The notes under the pieces: model-generated
Told to the model about the DNA's origin: nothing
Database searches by the model: none
Seen by the model: the letters and a program-made list of their open reading frames with translations, nothing else
Position numbers and translations under genes: made by a program
From: Bifidobacterium mellis
Lineage (GTDB): Bacteria > Actinomycetota > Actinomycetes > Actinomycetales > Bifidobacteriaceae
Length of the DNA: 64,000 bases
Direction: 5' to 3'
NCBI RefSeq assembly: GCF_000967265.1
Contig: NZ_KQ033885.1
Location: 343,878-407,877, forward strand
In this document: one piece after another, positions 54,001-62,401 of the stretch
Numbering within the stretch: position 1 is the first letter of the stretch
Layout of the letters: every line of letters begins with the position of its first letter

Positions 54001-56374
54001 CTGGGTGTTCCGAGGATATCGGGTTCCCCGTTCTTCCGCCAACCAGAACAGTCCCCATGAGGGGGTTTATGAGTTGACGCTATCCTATGCTGGCCTGCAG
54101 TGCGACAGCAGCCGGTTCGCTGCAGCCCAGCGTAAGTTCGTCATTGACTATACGGGTCCCCAGCTGGGCAGTCTTCACTTATCGGCGACCACCCCCCATC
54201 ATTGGCAATGGATATTCCCTACATCGCCTCTGCATGTGTCCCTGGACGGTGTTAAAGACCAGGTTTCCGGTGTGGATGAGAAGAGCGCGTCGTTTACGGA
54301 TTACCAGGGGGATGAGGCGACTCCTATGCTTGGGTATGACCCCTGGCTGGCCCCTAAGAATGCGCAGGCCCCTGAATCCACCTTGCGATTCGAATCTGAT
54401 GAAGTCATTGCTTTCGACATGAACGCCGACAGCCAGCGTCTCAGGTTCGATACCACATCGATGGCCGTCAAGGATTTAGCCGGCAACCCCTCATCGACTC
54501 ATGCGCTGAATTCATATGGCGGCGATCGAAGCGACATAGTCAACGATACCCAGGGATATACGGGGGCTGCCCTCGATCTTGCCGGTCCGAAGATCACTGT
54601 GACCTATGACAACAATGATGTAAGAAACGGCAAGTATTACAAGGCCAATAGGGTGGCCACCATTGTTGTTGACGAGTCGAACTTTGATTTCATAAGTGCG
54701 AAGGACGGCGGGCGCATCATCGTTGAATCAAATGTTGATGGTCGCAGGGCCCGACTTGCCGCCAAGGATTTTTCAAACCCAAGCGGCGATAAGCACACTT
54801 ATCTGGCAAAGCTGGCCTGTGAGAGTGATGGAGATTGGACCGTCGATGCCTCGTTGACCGACCCAGGCGAACACCAAGCGGTTGCATTCCATGATGAATT
54901 CGTCATCGACACAACCAGGCCGGTGCTCTCACTGAAATTCGACAACAATGACTCTAAAAATGGCATGTACTATAAGGCCCCCCGGTTGGCCACCATCGAG
55001 TTGGTGGAGCGTAATTTCAGCAGGGGGGAATCGACGGTAACGACATCGGCCAAGGATGACGCCGGCCATGAGGTTCCGGCCTCTTCGGGTGATGGCTGGT
55101 CGTATGCAGGAGATCCCAAGGAGTACACCTTGGTCCAGCAGGTATCGTTCAAGGGTGAGTACCATTACACGCTCGAGGCCAATGCCACTGATCTGGCGGG
55201 AAACACTGCGGAGGCGGTGAAGGAGCCGGAATTCGTCATCGATATGACCAAGCCCGATCTTCATATCGAAAAAGTGGAGGACAAGACAGCCTATGCGGGC
55301 ACGGTGGCGCCACGAATACAGGTTGCTGACACGAATATGGATCAGAGCCGAACGACCTATGCGCTTGTCGGGGACAGGCGGGGCAAGGTCAAATCCGCGG
55401 ACTTGGACCCGAACGAGCATGAGGAAGATAACACCCGAACGGTCGATATTCCTGATTTCAAGCGCAAGGTAGCAAACGACGATGTGTACACGCTGACTGC
55501 AACAAGCGAAGACATGGCCGGTAATTCCACATCTGTGAGCAAGACCTTCTCGGTCAACAGGTTCGGCTCGACCTACCTGTTTTCAGCGGGAACGTCCTCG
55601 GTCAGGGGTGCATATTTGAAGAAGGCGGTGCCTATCGAAGTCACCGAGCTGAATGTCAGCGGCATTGATCTGGGTAAGTCAGCCATCAGGTTGGCCAAGG
55701 ACGGAAGCATCCATGCTGTTCCCGGATCCGATTATCGGATTGTCGACGATAGCGACAGTGGATGGAGCAAACGAACCTATGAAATTCCTGCCAAGTTATT
55801 TAAGGGCGACGGCTATTACCGCCTGATGTTCACATCCACTGATCGAGCAGGGAATCTGTCCGAGAATACCATGCAGCACAAGGATGCGAAGCGCAAGGGG
55901 GATGCCTCGGTGAACTTCGCAGTGGATTCGCAAGCTCCAACAGTTTCAGCTCTGGGCATTGCCTCCAACAGTGTGTACTACGGGCAACGGCATGGTGTGG
56001 GCATAGATGCCAAGGATAACATGAAAGTCCGCTCCGCCCGGATTGATGTGGATGGCAGGACACAGGGACGGTGGTCTGGCGATGAGCTCCTCAGAGGCGC
56101 GCAGTCCATTGATCTGCCGGCGGATGCTCATAGGCACACGGTGACAGTCAGGACCGAAGATGCGGCGGGCAACATATCCTTGATTACCTATCAGGATGTG
56201 GTCGTCGCTTCAGACTGGTGGCAATACATACGTGAGAACGGATTGCTTTTTGTGCTGGTCATCTGCCTCGGAATTCTCATGACGTTGGCGGTCATCATCC
56301 TTGCGGCTCTGATTGTCAGGCATCATGCGGCAATGGCCTATAGGCGCAATCCATTTGGCAAGCAGGAGCGGTGA
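51047..56374 (+). CDS. Giant Ig-repeat surface protein of the T7SS cluster
   Basis: The 1,775-residue protein has an N-terminal signal or anchor helix (about 12-37) with a possible cleavage at RALA-AEKK, a very long outer part and a C-terminal membrane helix (about 1738-1762) followed by a short basic tail. The second half has bacterial Ig-like modules; two copies of a strand motif YDNNDVRNGKYYKANR and FDNNDSKNGMYYKAPR lie at about 1188 and 1299, and DxAGN turns occur repeatedly. It has no sortase motif. ATG 51047 was chosen over upstream frames because AGAAAGG precedes it and the signal helix then starts properly. It may form an outer shaft, adhesin or cell-wall conduit for the system. Confidence 0.8.
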   Translation: MVESEKSTKAIKVFCCIMSFSVLFCLTLLVWQLLLPTRALAAEKKSAKDRISVSMTYQQMKSEDDLTDGKTWIAAGPRSVTLTITPRSADGVDWQSSKDGSLAIEGISISGKGPCPVLQQSDDPGQQPSRTYTLSYTHGGGNSHDGQEYLLDKCQLKFSYTLTSDKEGGKAESLSGDFSETLSSIGMAAVDSEGKDIDFAEHPDSIIVDSTSDRSLRLWVSGVPKADPLSGYFRKADTVSLSSRDPWLDRIVNIAFNNHKRANPNADFAPMTISRIPQHDQADDPNHLPPASFPCGRHDSYSQRDARINKGHGDHSGVWKVLNQSCKAEVNRPPYNSNARYEARPQEELARYLHPADAGQDHNYLSFIYDTEKPMLTSASYLSHGLESHPGDVDFPVSDGVMAFKDRVIRLRAKDILPSRPIVNSNGEQHYPQRIRNDGPSDPFASGLARLMLKGNRYDGVDSKGNPRTPVPLKQCSADTGVRNDDDCDYSVSAGSDEQGEYYDVDFRSSGYYDFSTIKATVVDKAGNEDDLFPLKSGQTDRSKSPDTNAMIGKLLIDVSYETIGEPRIAVASRSSDAPRKPGAVPPAPSGSGLDRYYFNSDVRLAVQTKDQYLAYYLHTLANDPRRNVGVLKYWRDDLPNGSNEAKTACKVEESNITEDRDENWTWSLACDDSVEQINGASGSYPTNGKYTFVLNADIMPAWFTSSRTQFGIDTSAPVADGFEGPRGDGLKIIRRFPIKGSHKTIVTSPGQNHIRFRVQDLLPKEQVGPDEVPGASQEGASGIAGNCAAGTCHGTVQISMPAPTDLQGNAIGDSAARNMTIPVDESGWFKIDLKDEGLYDLSKIVLTVADWAEHPVNGGDGDRARNVLKVSLDELVNKYPDAGGFNEAYDALVIDNPQNQRTAEIILRQAESNPASTNPAYYFRGEALVDFKVKDRWFPLYQAVGDESNKNFFHGSVSPAAPTPFPAVSFEPDAWVPDSASPDTWVFRGYRVPRSSANQNSPHEGVYELTLSYAGLQCDSSRFAAAQRKFVIDYTGPQLGSLHLSATTPHHWQWIFPTSPLHVSLDGVKDQVSGVDEKSASFTDYQGDEATPMLGYDPWLAPKNAQAPESTLRFESDEVIAFDMNADSQRLRFDTTSMAVKDLAGNPSSTHALNSYGGDRSDIVNDTQGYTGAALDLAGPKITVTYDNNDVRNGKYYKANRVATIVVDESNFDFISAKDGGRIIVESNVDGRRARLAAKDFSNPSGDKHTYLAKLACESDGDWTVDASLTDPGEHQAVAFHDEFVIDTTRPVLSLKFDNNDSKNGMYYKAPRLATIELVERNFSRGESTVTTSAKDDAGHEVPASSGDGWSYAGDPKEYTLVQQVSFKGEYHYTLEANATDLAGNTAEAVKEPEFVIDMTKPDLHIEKVEDKTAYAGTVAPRIQVADTNMDQSRTTYALVGDRRGKVKSADLDPNEHEEDNTRTVDIPDFKRKVANDDVYTLTATSEDMAGNSTSVSKTFSVNRFGSTYLFSAGTSSVRGAYLKKAVPIEVTELNVSGIDLGKSAIRLAKDGSIHAVPGSDYRIVDDSDSGWSKRTYEIPAKLFKGDGYYRLMFTSTDRAGNLSENTMQHKDAKRKGDASVNFAVDSQAPTVSALGIASNSVYYGQRHGVGIDAKDNMKVRSARIDVDGRTQGRWSGDELLRGAQSIDLPADAHRHTVTVRTEDAAGNISLITYQDVVVASDWWQYIRENGLLFVLVICLGILMTLAVIILAALIVRHHAAMAYRRNPFGKQER

Positions 56375-56377
56375 GCC

Positions 56378-59300
56378 ATGAAAGGCCTTGTCAATATTCA
56401 TGATGCCCGGTCGCAGGCTCGGTTTACGGCCTACTTTGATGTGCCGGGAGACTCGTCGTTGGCTGACCTGCTTCCCTCGCTGGCCGGATTTACAGAGGGA
56501 GCGACAGGCAGGAAGGTCGATGTCGGTATCGACGGGCGCCGGGTGGACCCGCGTCTGAGCATTGACCAGGTAGGTCTGCATGAAGGATCATGGATTTCCT
56601 TGCTGTGCGAGGGAGCGACGATTGTCGACCCTCGGGTTCGTCCGGCTGATGACCCAGCAGCAGTTCAGCTGCGCTTTCTCAGTGGATTCAATGCAGGTGC
56701 CATATATGATGTGCTTCCAGGTATCTTGAGGATAAGTTCCCTGATGGATCCTGAAAAAGTATCGATCAGCGCTGATTTTCTTCTTGACGTTCATCCGGAT
56801 GGCCGTCTGATGGTGGTGCCAAACATACGCGAGGGCGCCGTGGTGAAAGTCGGCTTCCTGCGCAGGCCCAAGCGGCAATTGCATTCCGATGTCTGGCTGG
56901 ACGGGCATGAGCTGATAGAGCCGACCGAGCTGCACTATGGACAGGAGCTTGTGCTTCCCGAATGCATCATCAGCGTGACCAAGGGGCATCCGGATTCCGT
57001 GCCGGTCGACAAGGAAGACAGCCCGGGGCACTGGCTGTATACCCGGCCGCCGAAGATCAGGAATGAAGTACGAAACAGACGATATACGCTCCCCGGCTCC
57101 CCGACCCGTCCTGACAAGGCCCCTATACCGATCCTGTCGACCCTGTTGCCATTTGCCATGTCCGTGGGTATGGCGGTCATTCTGAAGAATTATTCTTATC
57201 TTGCTTTTGGCATCATGTCACCGGTGATGATGATAGCTTCGTATTTCTCCGGCAATAACGGCATGAGGAAGAAATATAAGGCGCAGGTCAAACGTTACGA
57301 GCAGAGCCGGGACCGCATCAAGGAACAGGCCAAGCATGCGCTTGAAGAGGAAGTCAGTGATGTTCGGGCCGAATACCCTGATCCTACAGCCTTGCTTGAT
57401 CTTTGCGCCAGTCATAGTGCACAGCTATGGAACAGAAGGGCCACGGACGACTCATGGCTTGGATTGCGCATAGGCACGGGAGATGTCAAGTCGCATGTAT
57501 CCATGGAAATGCCCGATAACCTTGATTTTGAGCGTGTCAAGACATGGCAGCTCCATCATTTCCCTGTCGTTGTGAATTTGCCGGCTGCCGGCTGCCTGGG
57601 GTGCACAGGTGAGCAAGCAGTCATCTTCCCGACAGTGCAGTGGATTGTCGCTCAAATGGCAGCTCTGCACTCAGACCGGGACTTGTCGATATATCTGCTT
57701 TCGCCCAGGTCCAGAAAGCAACAAGAAGGGGGTCGGCCTGCTCCCATACCAGCGCAGATTGATTGGTCCTTCGCCCAATGGCTCCCGCAGCTGGTTCCGC
57801 AGCAAGGGCAGAATGCAGTACGCACATTGGCTACCGGCATCGAAGACATAGCGATGAGGATTTCGGAACTCATCGCCATGCTGGACGATCGCAAGGAGCT
57901 GATGCATTCCCAGTCCATGCAGAAGTGGGCTGGGCCATCGGTAGTTGTGGTGATGGAGCATGCACATGTGCTCAGATCCATGCCTGGCACCATCAGACTC
58001 CTCAAGGAAGGGCCCCTTGTCGGCATGTACATGCTGTGCGTGGAGATCGATGAGAGGCTCTTGCCTGAGGAATGCCAGACCGTGGTGACAGGGGAGGCTG
58101 GCCAGCTGAAGGTCCGCAGCAATGTCTCTGATGATGTCAATGACATCATGCCCGATCTGGTCACACAGCAATGGCTTGATGCTCTTTCGCTGTCCCTCGC
58201 GCCTTTGGAGGATGGCAGTCCTGACGAGAGCCAGTCCGCAATTCCCTCGCAGAGCAGACTCCTGGACCTGCTGAAGCTGACGCCGACTCCTGAAGAGATC
58301 GAAGCCCGATGGGCCCTGCAACCTCGCTCGACCTTCTGCACGATCGGTGAATCGGTCGACGGCCCCTTCGGCCTTGACATCGCCAAGGACGGGCCCCATG
58401 GGTTGATAGCCGGTACAACCGGCTCGGGCAAGTCGGAGCTGCTCCAGTCCCTGGTGGCTTCGCTGGCCGTGGCGAATAGGCCGGAATCGCTGAACTTCGT
58501 GCTCGTCGATTACAAGGGCGGTGCGGCGTTCAAGGACTGCGTCAAGCTCCCCCACACGGTCGGAATGGTCACGGATCTGGACAACCATTTGGTTACCAGA
58601 GCTCTGGTCTCGCTTGGCGCGGAACTGAACTACCGCGAACATCTTCTGGCCCTTGCCGGTGCCAAGGACCTTGACGATTATATGGACTTCCGGGAGCTCC
58701 GCCCTGATCTGACGGAGATTCCCCGTCTGCTGATCATTATCGACGAGTTCGCCTCCCTGGCCAGGGAGCTTCCCGACTTTGTCACCGGCCTGGTGAACAT
58801 TGCGCAAAGGGGCAGGTCATTGGGTATCCACCTTCTCCTGGCGACTCAGCGACCAGGAGGTGTGGTCTCACCGGAAATCAGGGCCAACACCAACCTTCGT
58901 ATAGCCCTGCGCATGACGGACGACAGCGAAAGCCAGGATGTGATCGATGCCAAGGATGCATCGCTGATCAGCAAGTCCACTCCGGGTAGGGCCGTGGTGA
59001 GGCTCGGGTCGAATTCCTTGGTGCCCTTCCAATCCGCAAGAGTTGGAGGCAGGTATATTGACCCGAACGACAAGGCTGGGACAAAGACAGAGAAGCCCTT
59101 TGTCCGCGTGCTTTCCTTCCCCCAGATCGGCCAGCCGGCTCCTGCGCGTCCCAAGTCAAAAGAGAACAAGGGGGATGTAAGCGTAACCGACCTTATGAAG
59201 TTGGTCGAGAGTATCTGCGAGGTGGCCAAGGATGAGGGCATTCCCCAGCAGCGGCAGCCGTGGCTGCCTGCCTTGACCGATGAGATTGGTCTGGATGACC

Positions 59301-60949
59301 TGCCCGACAGCGAAGATGGTGATGCACAGGCGGGCCTTCGAGTTCCTTTTGCCATCGGGGATTACCCCAAACTGCAGAAGCAAAGCACGGTTTTCCTTGA
59401 TATGGCGACCTTCGGTAACCTCTTCATCATCGGCACGTCGCGCAGCGGCAAGACCACGGCCCTTCGGACCATAGCTTTCTCCACCTGCAAAAAGTATGCA
59501 CCCACGAAGGTCCAGGTCTACTGCATCGATGGTGGCAATGGCGGCCTCGCTCCTCTCACAGCCTTGCCCAATGTGGGCGTTGTGGCCCTGCGCAGCGAAA
59601 CGCAGAAGATCGAACGGCTCCTGAACAAGGTCGAAAGGGTGCTCAAGGCCAGGTCAGCCACCCTCTCCAAGGGCGGATACAGCAATATTGACGAGTTCAA
59701 TCGTGGGCTTGACCAGGATCATGAGGAAGAGGCCCTGCCGCATATGCTGGTCATGTTGGATTCATGGGACGGGTACAACTCCACCTTCGAATCCTATGAC
59801 AGCGGTTCCCTGATCACCCGCATGCAGAACCTGATGAGGGAAGGGCCGTCGGTCGGTGTGCATTTCATCCTGTCCGGCGACCGCTCCCTCCTGTCCGGAC
59901 GGATGACCCTGCTGGCAGACAGCAAGATCATGCTGCGGCTGGTCGACAAGACCGACTATTCGGAAATCGGAATCCCCGCCAAGGAGGTACCCGACAAGAT
60001 GGCGGATGGGCGAGGTTACCAATCCGTTGACGATGCCGAGATTCAGATTGCGCAGATTCGCCGGGGGGAGGTGGGCCAACAGGAATCCGAGGCCATCCGC
60101 ACCGCCGGTGTCGCACTGGCTACCGGCAGGGATGCCGGCCTCTCGCGGTCCCGTCTGCCTTTCAACGTCGAACAGCTGCCCGATGAGATATCCTTCGATC
60201 AGGTATACGCCTTGGTCAAGGAATCCGGGTCCCTGGACAATGGTTTGTTGCCTTTGGGCATCGGCGGCGAAGACAACGATCTTATTGCCTATGATCCGGT
60301 GGCAACGCCGATTCTTCCGATCTTCGGCGGCATGCAGAGCGGCAAGACGACATTGCTGATTTGGTTGGCCAACATGGCGTTGTCCGCTGGGTATCATCTG
60401 GTCATCGCGGCCCCTAAGGACAATGCCCTGAGGCGTTTCGAGGGGGTGCCCGGAGTCGTGCGCTTGTTCACGACCCCTGCGGACCTGACACAGGAGAATC
60501 TTGAACCATACGCGCGCAATGGCGACGAGAAGGCTCTGGAAAGCAACACCGAAACGGGATTCAAAGGCAATCTTCTGGTGTTCGATGACTGTCAGCTGCT
60601 CAAGGAGATTCCCGCCAGTGAGTGGATGCAGAACCTGGTCGGATCATTATCGAAGAGTGACGCCTCATGCATCTTTGCTGGAGACATCATCGACTTCCCC
60701 CAGGGCTTCGGGAATTGGGGGTCTTCCATGAAAAAGATCAAGCAGGGCGTGCTGATCAGGCCAGAAGAGATGCTGAACGCCGATTTGATTGGAGCCAGAT
60801 TAAAGCGTTCGCAGTTCAGCTCTGACATGCCTCAAGGCAGGGGTTTCGCACGACTCGGAACAACAACGGTGTCTGTGCAGTTTCCCGAGCCTGGAAGTGA
60901 ACTGACTTTCCCCTTCCAGCCTCATATGAAGGGCGACGATATACCGTGA
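56378..60949 (+). CDS. EssC/EccC-type FtsK-SpoIIIE ATPase with ubiquitin-like N-terminus
   Basis: This 1,523-residue protein is the motor of the secretion system. Residues 1-80 resemble a YukD/EsaB ubiquitin-like domain (VPGDSSLADLLPSLAGF ... SIDQVGLHEGSWISLL), and about 90-210 look FHA-like. Two membrane helices follow (about 250-290). Three FtsK-type ATPase modules carry Walker A sequences GTTGSGKSELLQ near 682, GTSRSGKTTALR near 1019 and GGMQSGKTTLLI near 1317; Walker B is IIIDEF, VMLDSW and LVFDDC. TQRPGGVVSPEIRANT is typical of EssC/EccC. AGGAGC precedes ATG 56378. The YukD fold, normally a separate protein or part of EccD, is fused here. Confidence 0.92.
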   Translation: MKGLVNIHDARSQARFTAYFDVPGDSSLADLLPSLAGFTEGATGRKVDVGIDGRRVDPRLSIDQVGLHEGSWISLLCEGATIVDPRVRPADDPAAVQLRFLSGFNAGAIYDVLPGILRISSLMDPEKVSISADFLLDVHPDGRLMVVPNIREGAVVKVGFLRRPKRQLHSDVWLDGHELIEPTELHYGQELVLPECIISVTKGHPDSVPVDKEDSPGHWLYTRPPKIRNEVRNRRYTLPGSPTRPDKAPIPILSTLLPFAMSVGMAVILKNYSYLAFGIMSPVMMIASYFSGNNGMRKKYKAQVKRYEQSRDRIKEQAKHALEEEVSDVRAEYPDPTALLDLCASHSAQLWNRRATDDSWLGLRIGTGDVKSHVSMEMPDNLDFERVKTWQLHHFPVVVNLPAAGCLGCTGEQAVIFPTVQWIVAQMAALHSDRDLSIYLLSPRSRKQQEGGRPAPIPAQIDWSFAQWLPQLVPQQGQNAVRTLATGIEDIAMRISELIAMLDDRKELMHSQSMQKWAGPSVVVVMEHAHVLRSMPGTIRLLKEGPLVGMYMLCVEIDERLLPEECQTVVTGEAGQLKVRSNVSDDVNDIMPDLVTQQWLDALSLSLAPLEDGSPDESQSAIPSQSRLLDLLKLTPTPEEIEARWALQPRSTFCTIGESVDGPFGLDIAKDGPHGLIAGTTGSGKSELLQSLVASLAVANRPESLNFVLVDYKGGAAFKDCVKLPHTVGMVTDLDNHLVTRALVSLGAELNYREHLLALAGAKDLDDYMDFRELRPDLTEIPRLLIIIDEFASLARELPDFVTGLVNIAQRGRSLGIHLLLATQRPGGVVSPEIRANTNLRIALRMTDDSESQDVIDAKDASLISKSTPGRAVVRLGSNSLVPFQSARVGGRYIDPNDKAGTKTEKPFVRVLSFPQIGQPAPARPKSKENKGDVSVTDLMKLVESICEVAKDEGIPQQRQPWLPALTDEIGLDDLPDSEDGDAQAGLRVPFAIGDYPKLQKQSTVFLDMATFGNLFIIGTSRSGKTTALRTIAFSTCKKYAPTKVQVYCIDGGNGGLAPLTALPNVGVVALRSETQKIERLLNKVERVLKARSATLSKGGYSNIDEFNRGLDQDHEEEALPHMLVMLDSWDGYNSTFESYDSGSLITRMQNLMREGPSVGVHFILSGDRSLLSGRMTLLADSKIMLRLVDKTDYSEIGIPAKEVPDKMADGRGYQSVDDAEIQIAQIRRGEVGQQESEAIRTAGVALATGRDAGLSRSRLPFNVEQLPDEISFDQVYALVKESGSLDNGLLPLGIGGEDNDLIAYDPVATPILPIFGGMQSGKTTLLIWLANMALSAGYHLVIAAPKDNALRRFEGVPGVVRLFTTPADLTQENLEPYARNGDEKALESNTETGFKGNLLVFDDCQLLKEIPASEWMQNLVGSLSKSDASCIFAGDIIDFPQGFGNWGSSMKKIKQGVLIRPEEMLNADLIGARLKRSQFSSDMPQGRGFARLGTTTVSVQFPEPGSELTFPFQPHMKGDDIP

Positions 60950-61461
60950 GCCACAGGAAAAAGAAAACAGGGCTGGCTAAAACCGCACAGCCTGCCACAA
61001 TTATACCGGAGATTCCTAATCTGCCGCCCATTATGCAGCAAGAAGCTGTTGGCAAGTGGGATTTACATGATGGGTCCCTAACGCCAAGGCAGGTTCATGA
61101 AAGTCCTGCAGGTGGAGATGGCTCATCATATGACCTGGTGTTCTCAGACGGCCGCCGTGTGCCCTGTGCCCAGCGCTGCGTGGTTGGCAGAATGCCGAAA
61201 CAACCTGGTGAGAACTATGACGCTTACTTAGTGGTGGATGATCCGTCCCAGCAGACATCAAGAAGGCATTTCGAGTTTGGAGTGACTTCCATAGGTCAGG
61301 TATGGGCCATGGATTTGGGATCGGCCAACGGGACCTTCGTTCTGTCGAACGGCACCTATGTTCAACTGCCTGAGAAGAAGCGAACTGTTCTGGCTGACAA
61401 TGATGTGATTAGGTTCGGAGGGCTGAGCGCCAAGGTGGAGAGGAGAGCTGACCGTGGCTGA
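60946..61461 (+). CDS. FHA-domain phosphothreonine-binding protein
   Basis: The 171-residue cytoplasmic protein has a disordered N-terminus (about 1-50) and a C-terminal FHA domain (about 75-165) with all landmark residues: VVGRMP, TSRRHFEFG near 102-110 and DLGSANGTFV near 124-133. FHA domains bind phosphothreonine, so this is the natural partner of the kinase in the cluster and perhaps of the Thr-rich small membrane protein. It begins at GTG 60946, overlapping the ATPase stop by four bases (GTGA), and its end overlaps the next gene by eight bases. Function as an adaptor or switch is inferred. Confidence 0.9.
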   Translation: MSHRKKKTGLAKTAQPATIIPEIPNLPPIMQQEAVGKWDLHDGSLTPRQVHESPAGGDGSSYDLVFSDGRRVPCAQRCVVGRMPKQPGENYDAYLVVDDPSQQTSRRHFEFGVTSIGQVWAMDLGSANGTFVLSNGTYVQLPEKKRTVLADNDVIRFGGLSAKVERRADRG

Positions 61462-61735
61462 CAGGGTTGTTGTTTCCTATGATGAATTGGGCAAAGCCAA
61501 ACAAAGTCTGGAACAAGTCAAACAGATTCTTGACGATTTTGCAGGTGTGAGGGGGGACGAAAATGCCTTGGGCAGTGAGCTGGTCATTGACGCGTATGAC
61601 TCATATGTGCGCCGCCTCAAAGGTGCCAGTGGCAAGTACTCCAAGAAAGCCGGAGACTTCGCTTCGATGCTTCAAAACGTCATAGATCAATTTAAGGAGC
61701 TTGATTCTCAATTGGGGCGGAAGGCATCAAATTGA
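61454..61735 (+). CDS. WXG100/ESAT-6-like protein B
   Basis: The 93-residue protein has the WXG100 helical hairpin pattern: helix one (about 8-32), turn near 36-42 and a long second helix (about 44-88). W-x-G is again missing. Its C-terminus carries KELDSQL, matching SDLDSQL of the protein at 48142; it may be a sorting signal. The two could form the secreted heterodimer. Translation starts at GTG 61454 after GGAGAGGAG, overlapping the FHA gene by eight bases. Its place straight after the ATPase and FHA genes supports the T7SS assignment. Confidence 0.8.
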   Translation: MADRVVVSYDELGKAKQSLEQVKQILDDFAGVRGDENALGSELVIDAYDSYVRRLKGASGKYSKKAGDFASMLQNVIDQFKELDSQLGRKASN

Positions 61736-61780
61736 GCGGTCGGACGTGCGCGCTCAAAGATAGGTCGGAGGGAAGCAGCT

Positions 61781-62401
61781 ATGGAAGAGGCTAGGATACA
61801 GTTCAGCATGGACATACCAGCCGATTGGAAGGTCATGGATTTCTCTCGCAAGGGAAGGCAGGATTACGCCAAGGAGCAGTCCATGAAAATCATTGAGCAG
61901 GTTCCTGCCTTGCATATTTACCGCAAGAAGCTTGAAGACGTCCTCTTCAAGGAGCTGACATCATCCTGGGCTATGGGTGTTCGATACGGAGCCTCCTTGG
62001 CGGCGCCCACCACGGATGGTCTGCTGAGCGCCTCTATTACGGTGTCTGTTCTGCCTCCGCCTCCCGACCAAGAGAACGTTTCCGTTTTTGATGCCATTGC
62101 CGCCACGGTCCATCAGAATGACGATGAGTCGTCGGGAGATAGCGAATCCGACATTTCCCAGGTCTCAATTCCGGAGGCGGGCATGGCCTTGCGGGTGCTG
62201 GGGCATCGTGTTTTTCGTCCTCAGGAAGCTGCCCAGGGGGTCAAATACTCGATTTTCCAAACGTATGTGCCTTTTGGCGGTCGTATTGTGCTGGTGATGG
62301 GGCAGACTTTTTGCACGGATGTGGAAACCCAGCTTTTTGAGTTGTTTGATCTGGTTACTGGTACGTTGTCGTTGAAGATTGATGGTGGTGGTCAGCGATG
62401 A
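61781..62401 (+). CDS. Unknown protein of the T7SS cluster
   Basis: The 206-residue protein was not assigned to a family. It has no signal peptide or membrane helix. Secondary structure seems mixed alpha/beta with beta strands in the middle (ASITVSVLPPP, FGGRIVLVMGQTF) and an acidic, Ser-rich loop (about 108-125). The shape is reminiscent of the LpqN/PsbP-like or Mog1-like folds, without firm motifs. GGAGGG precedes ATG 61781. The stop overlaps the start of the next gene by four bases, so it may be a chaperone or adaptor for that substrate-like protein, comparable to EspG-type chaperones; this is a hypothesis. Confidence 0.65.
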   Translation: MEEARIQFSMDIPADWKVMDFSRKGRQDYAKEQSMKIIEQVPALHIYRKKLEDVLFKELTSSWAMGVRYGASLAAPTTDGLLSASITVSVLPPPPDQENVSVFDAIAATVHQNDDESSGDSESDISQVSIPEAGMALRVLGHRVFRPQEAAQGVKYSIFQTYVPFGGRIVLVMGQTFCTDVETQLFELFDLVTGTLSLKIDGGGQR

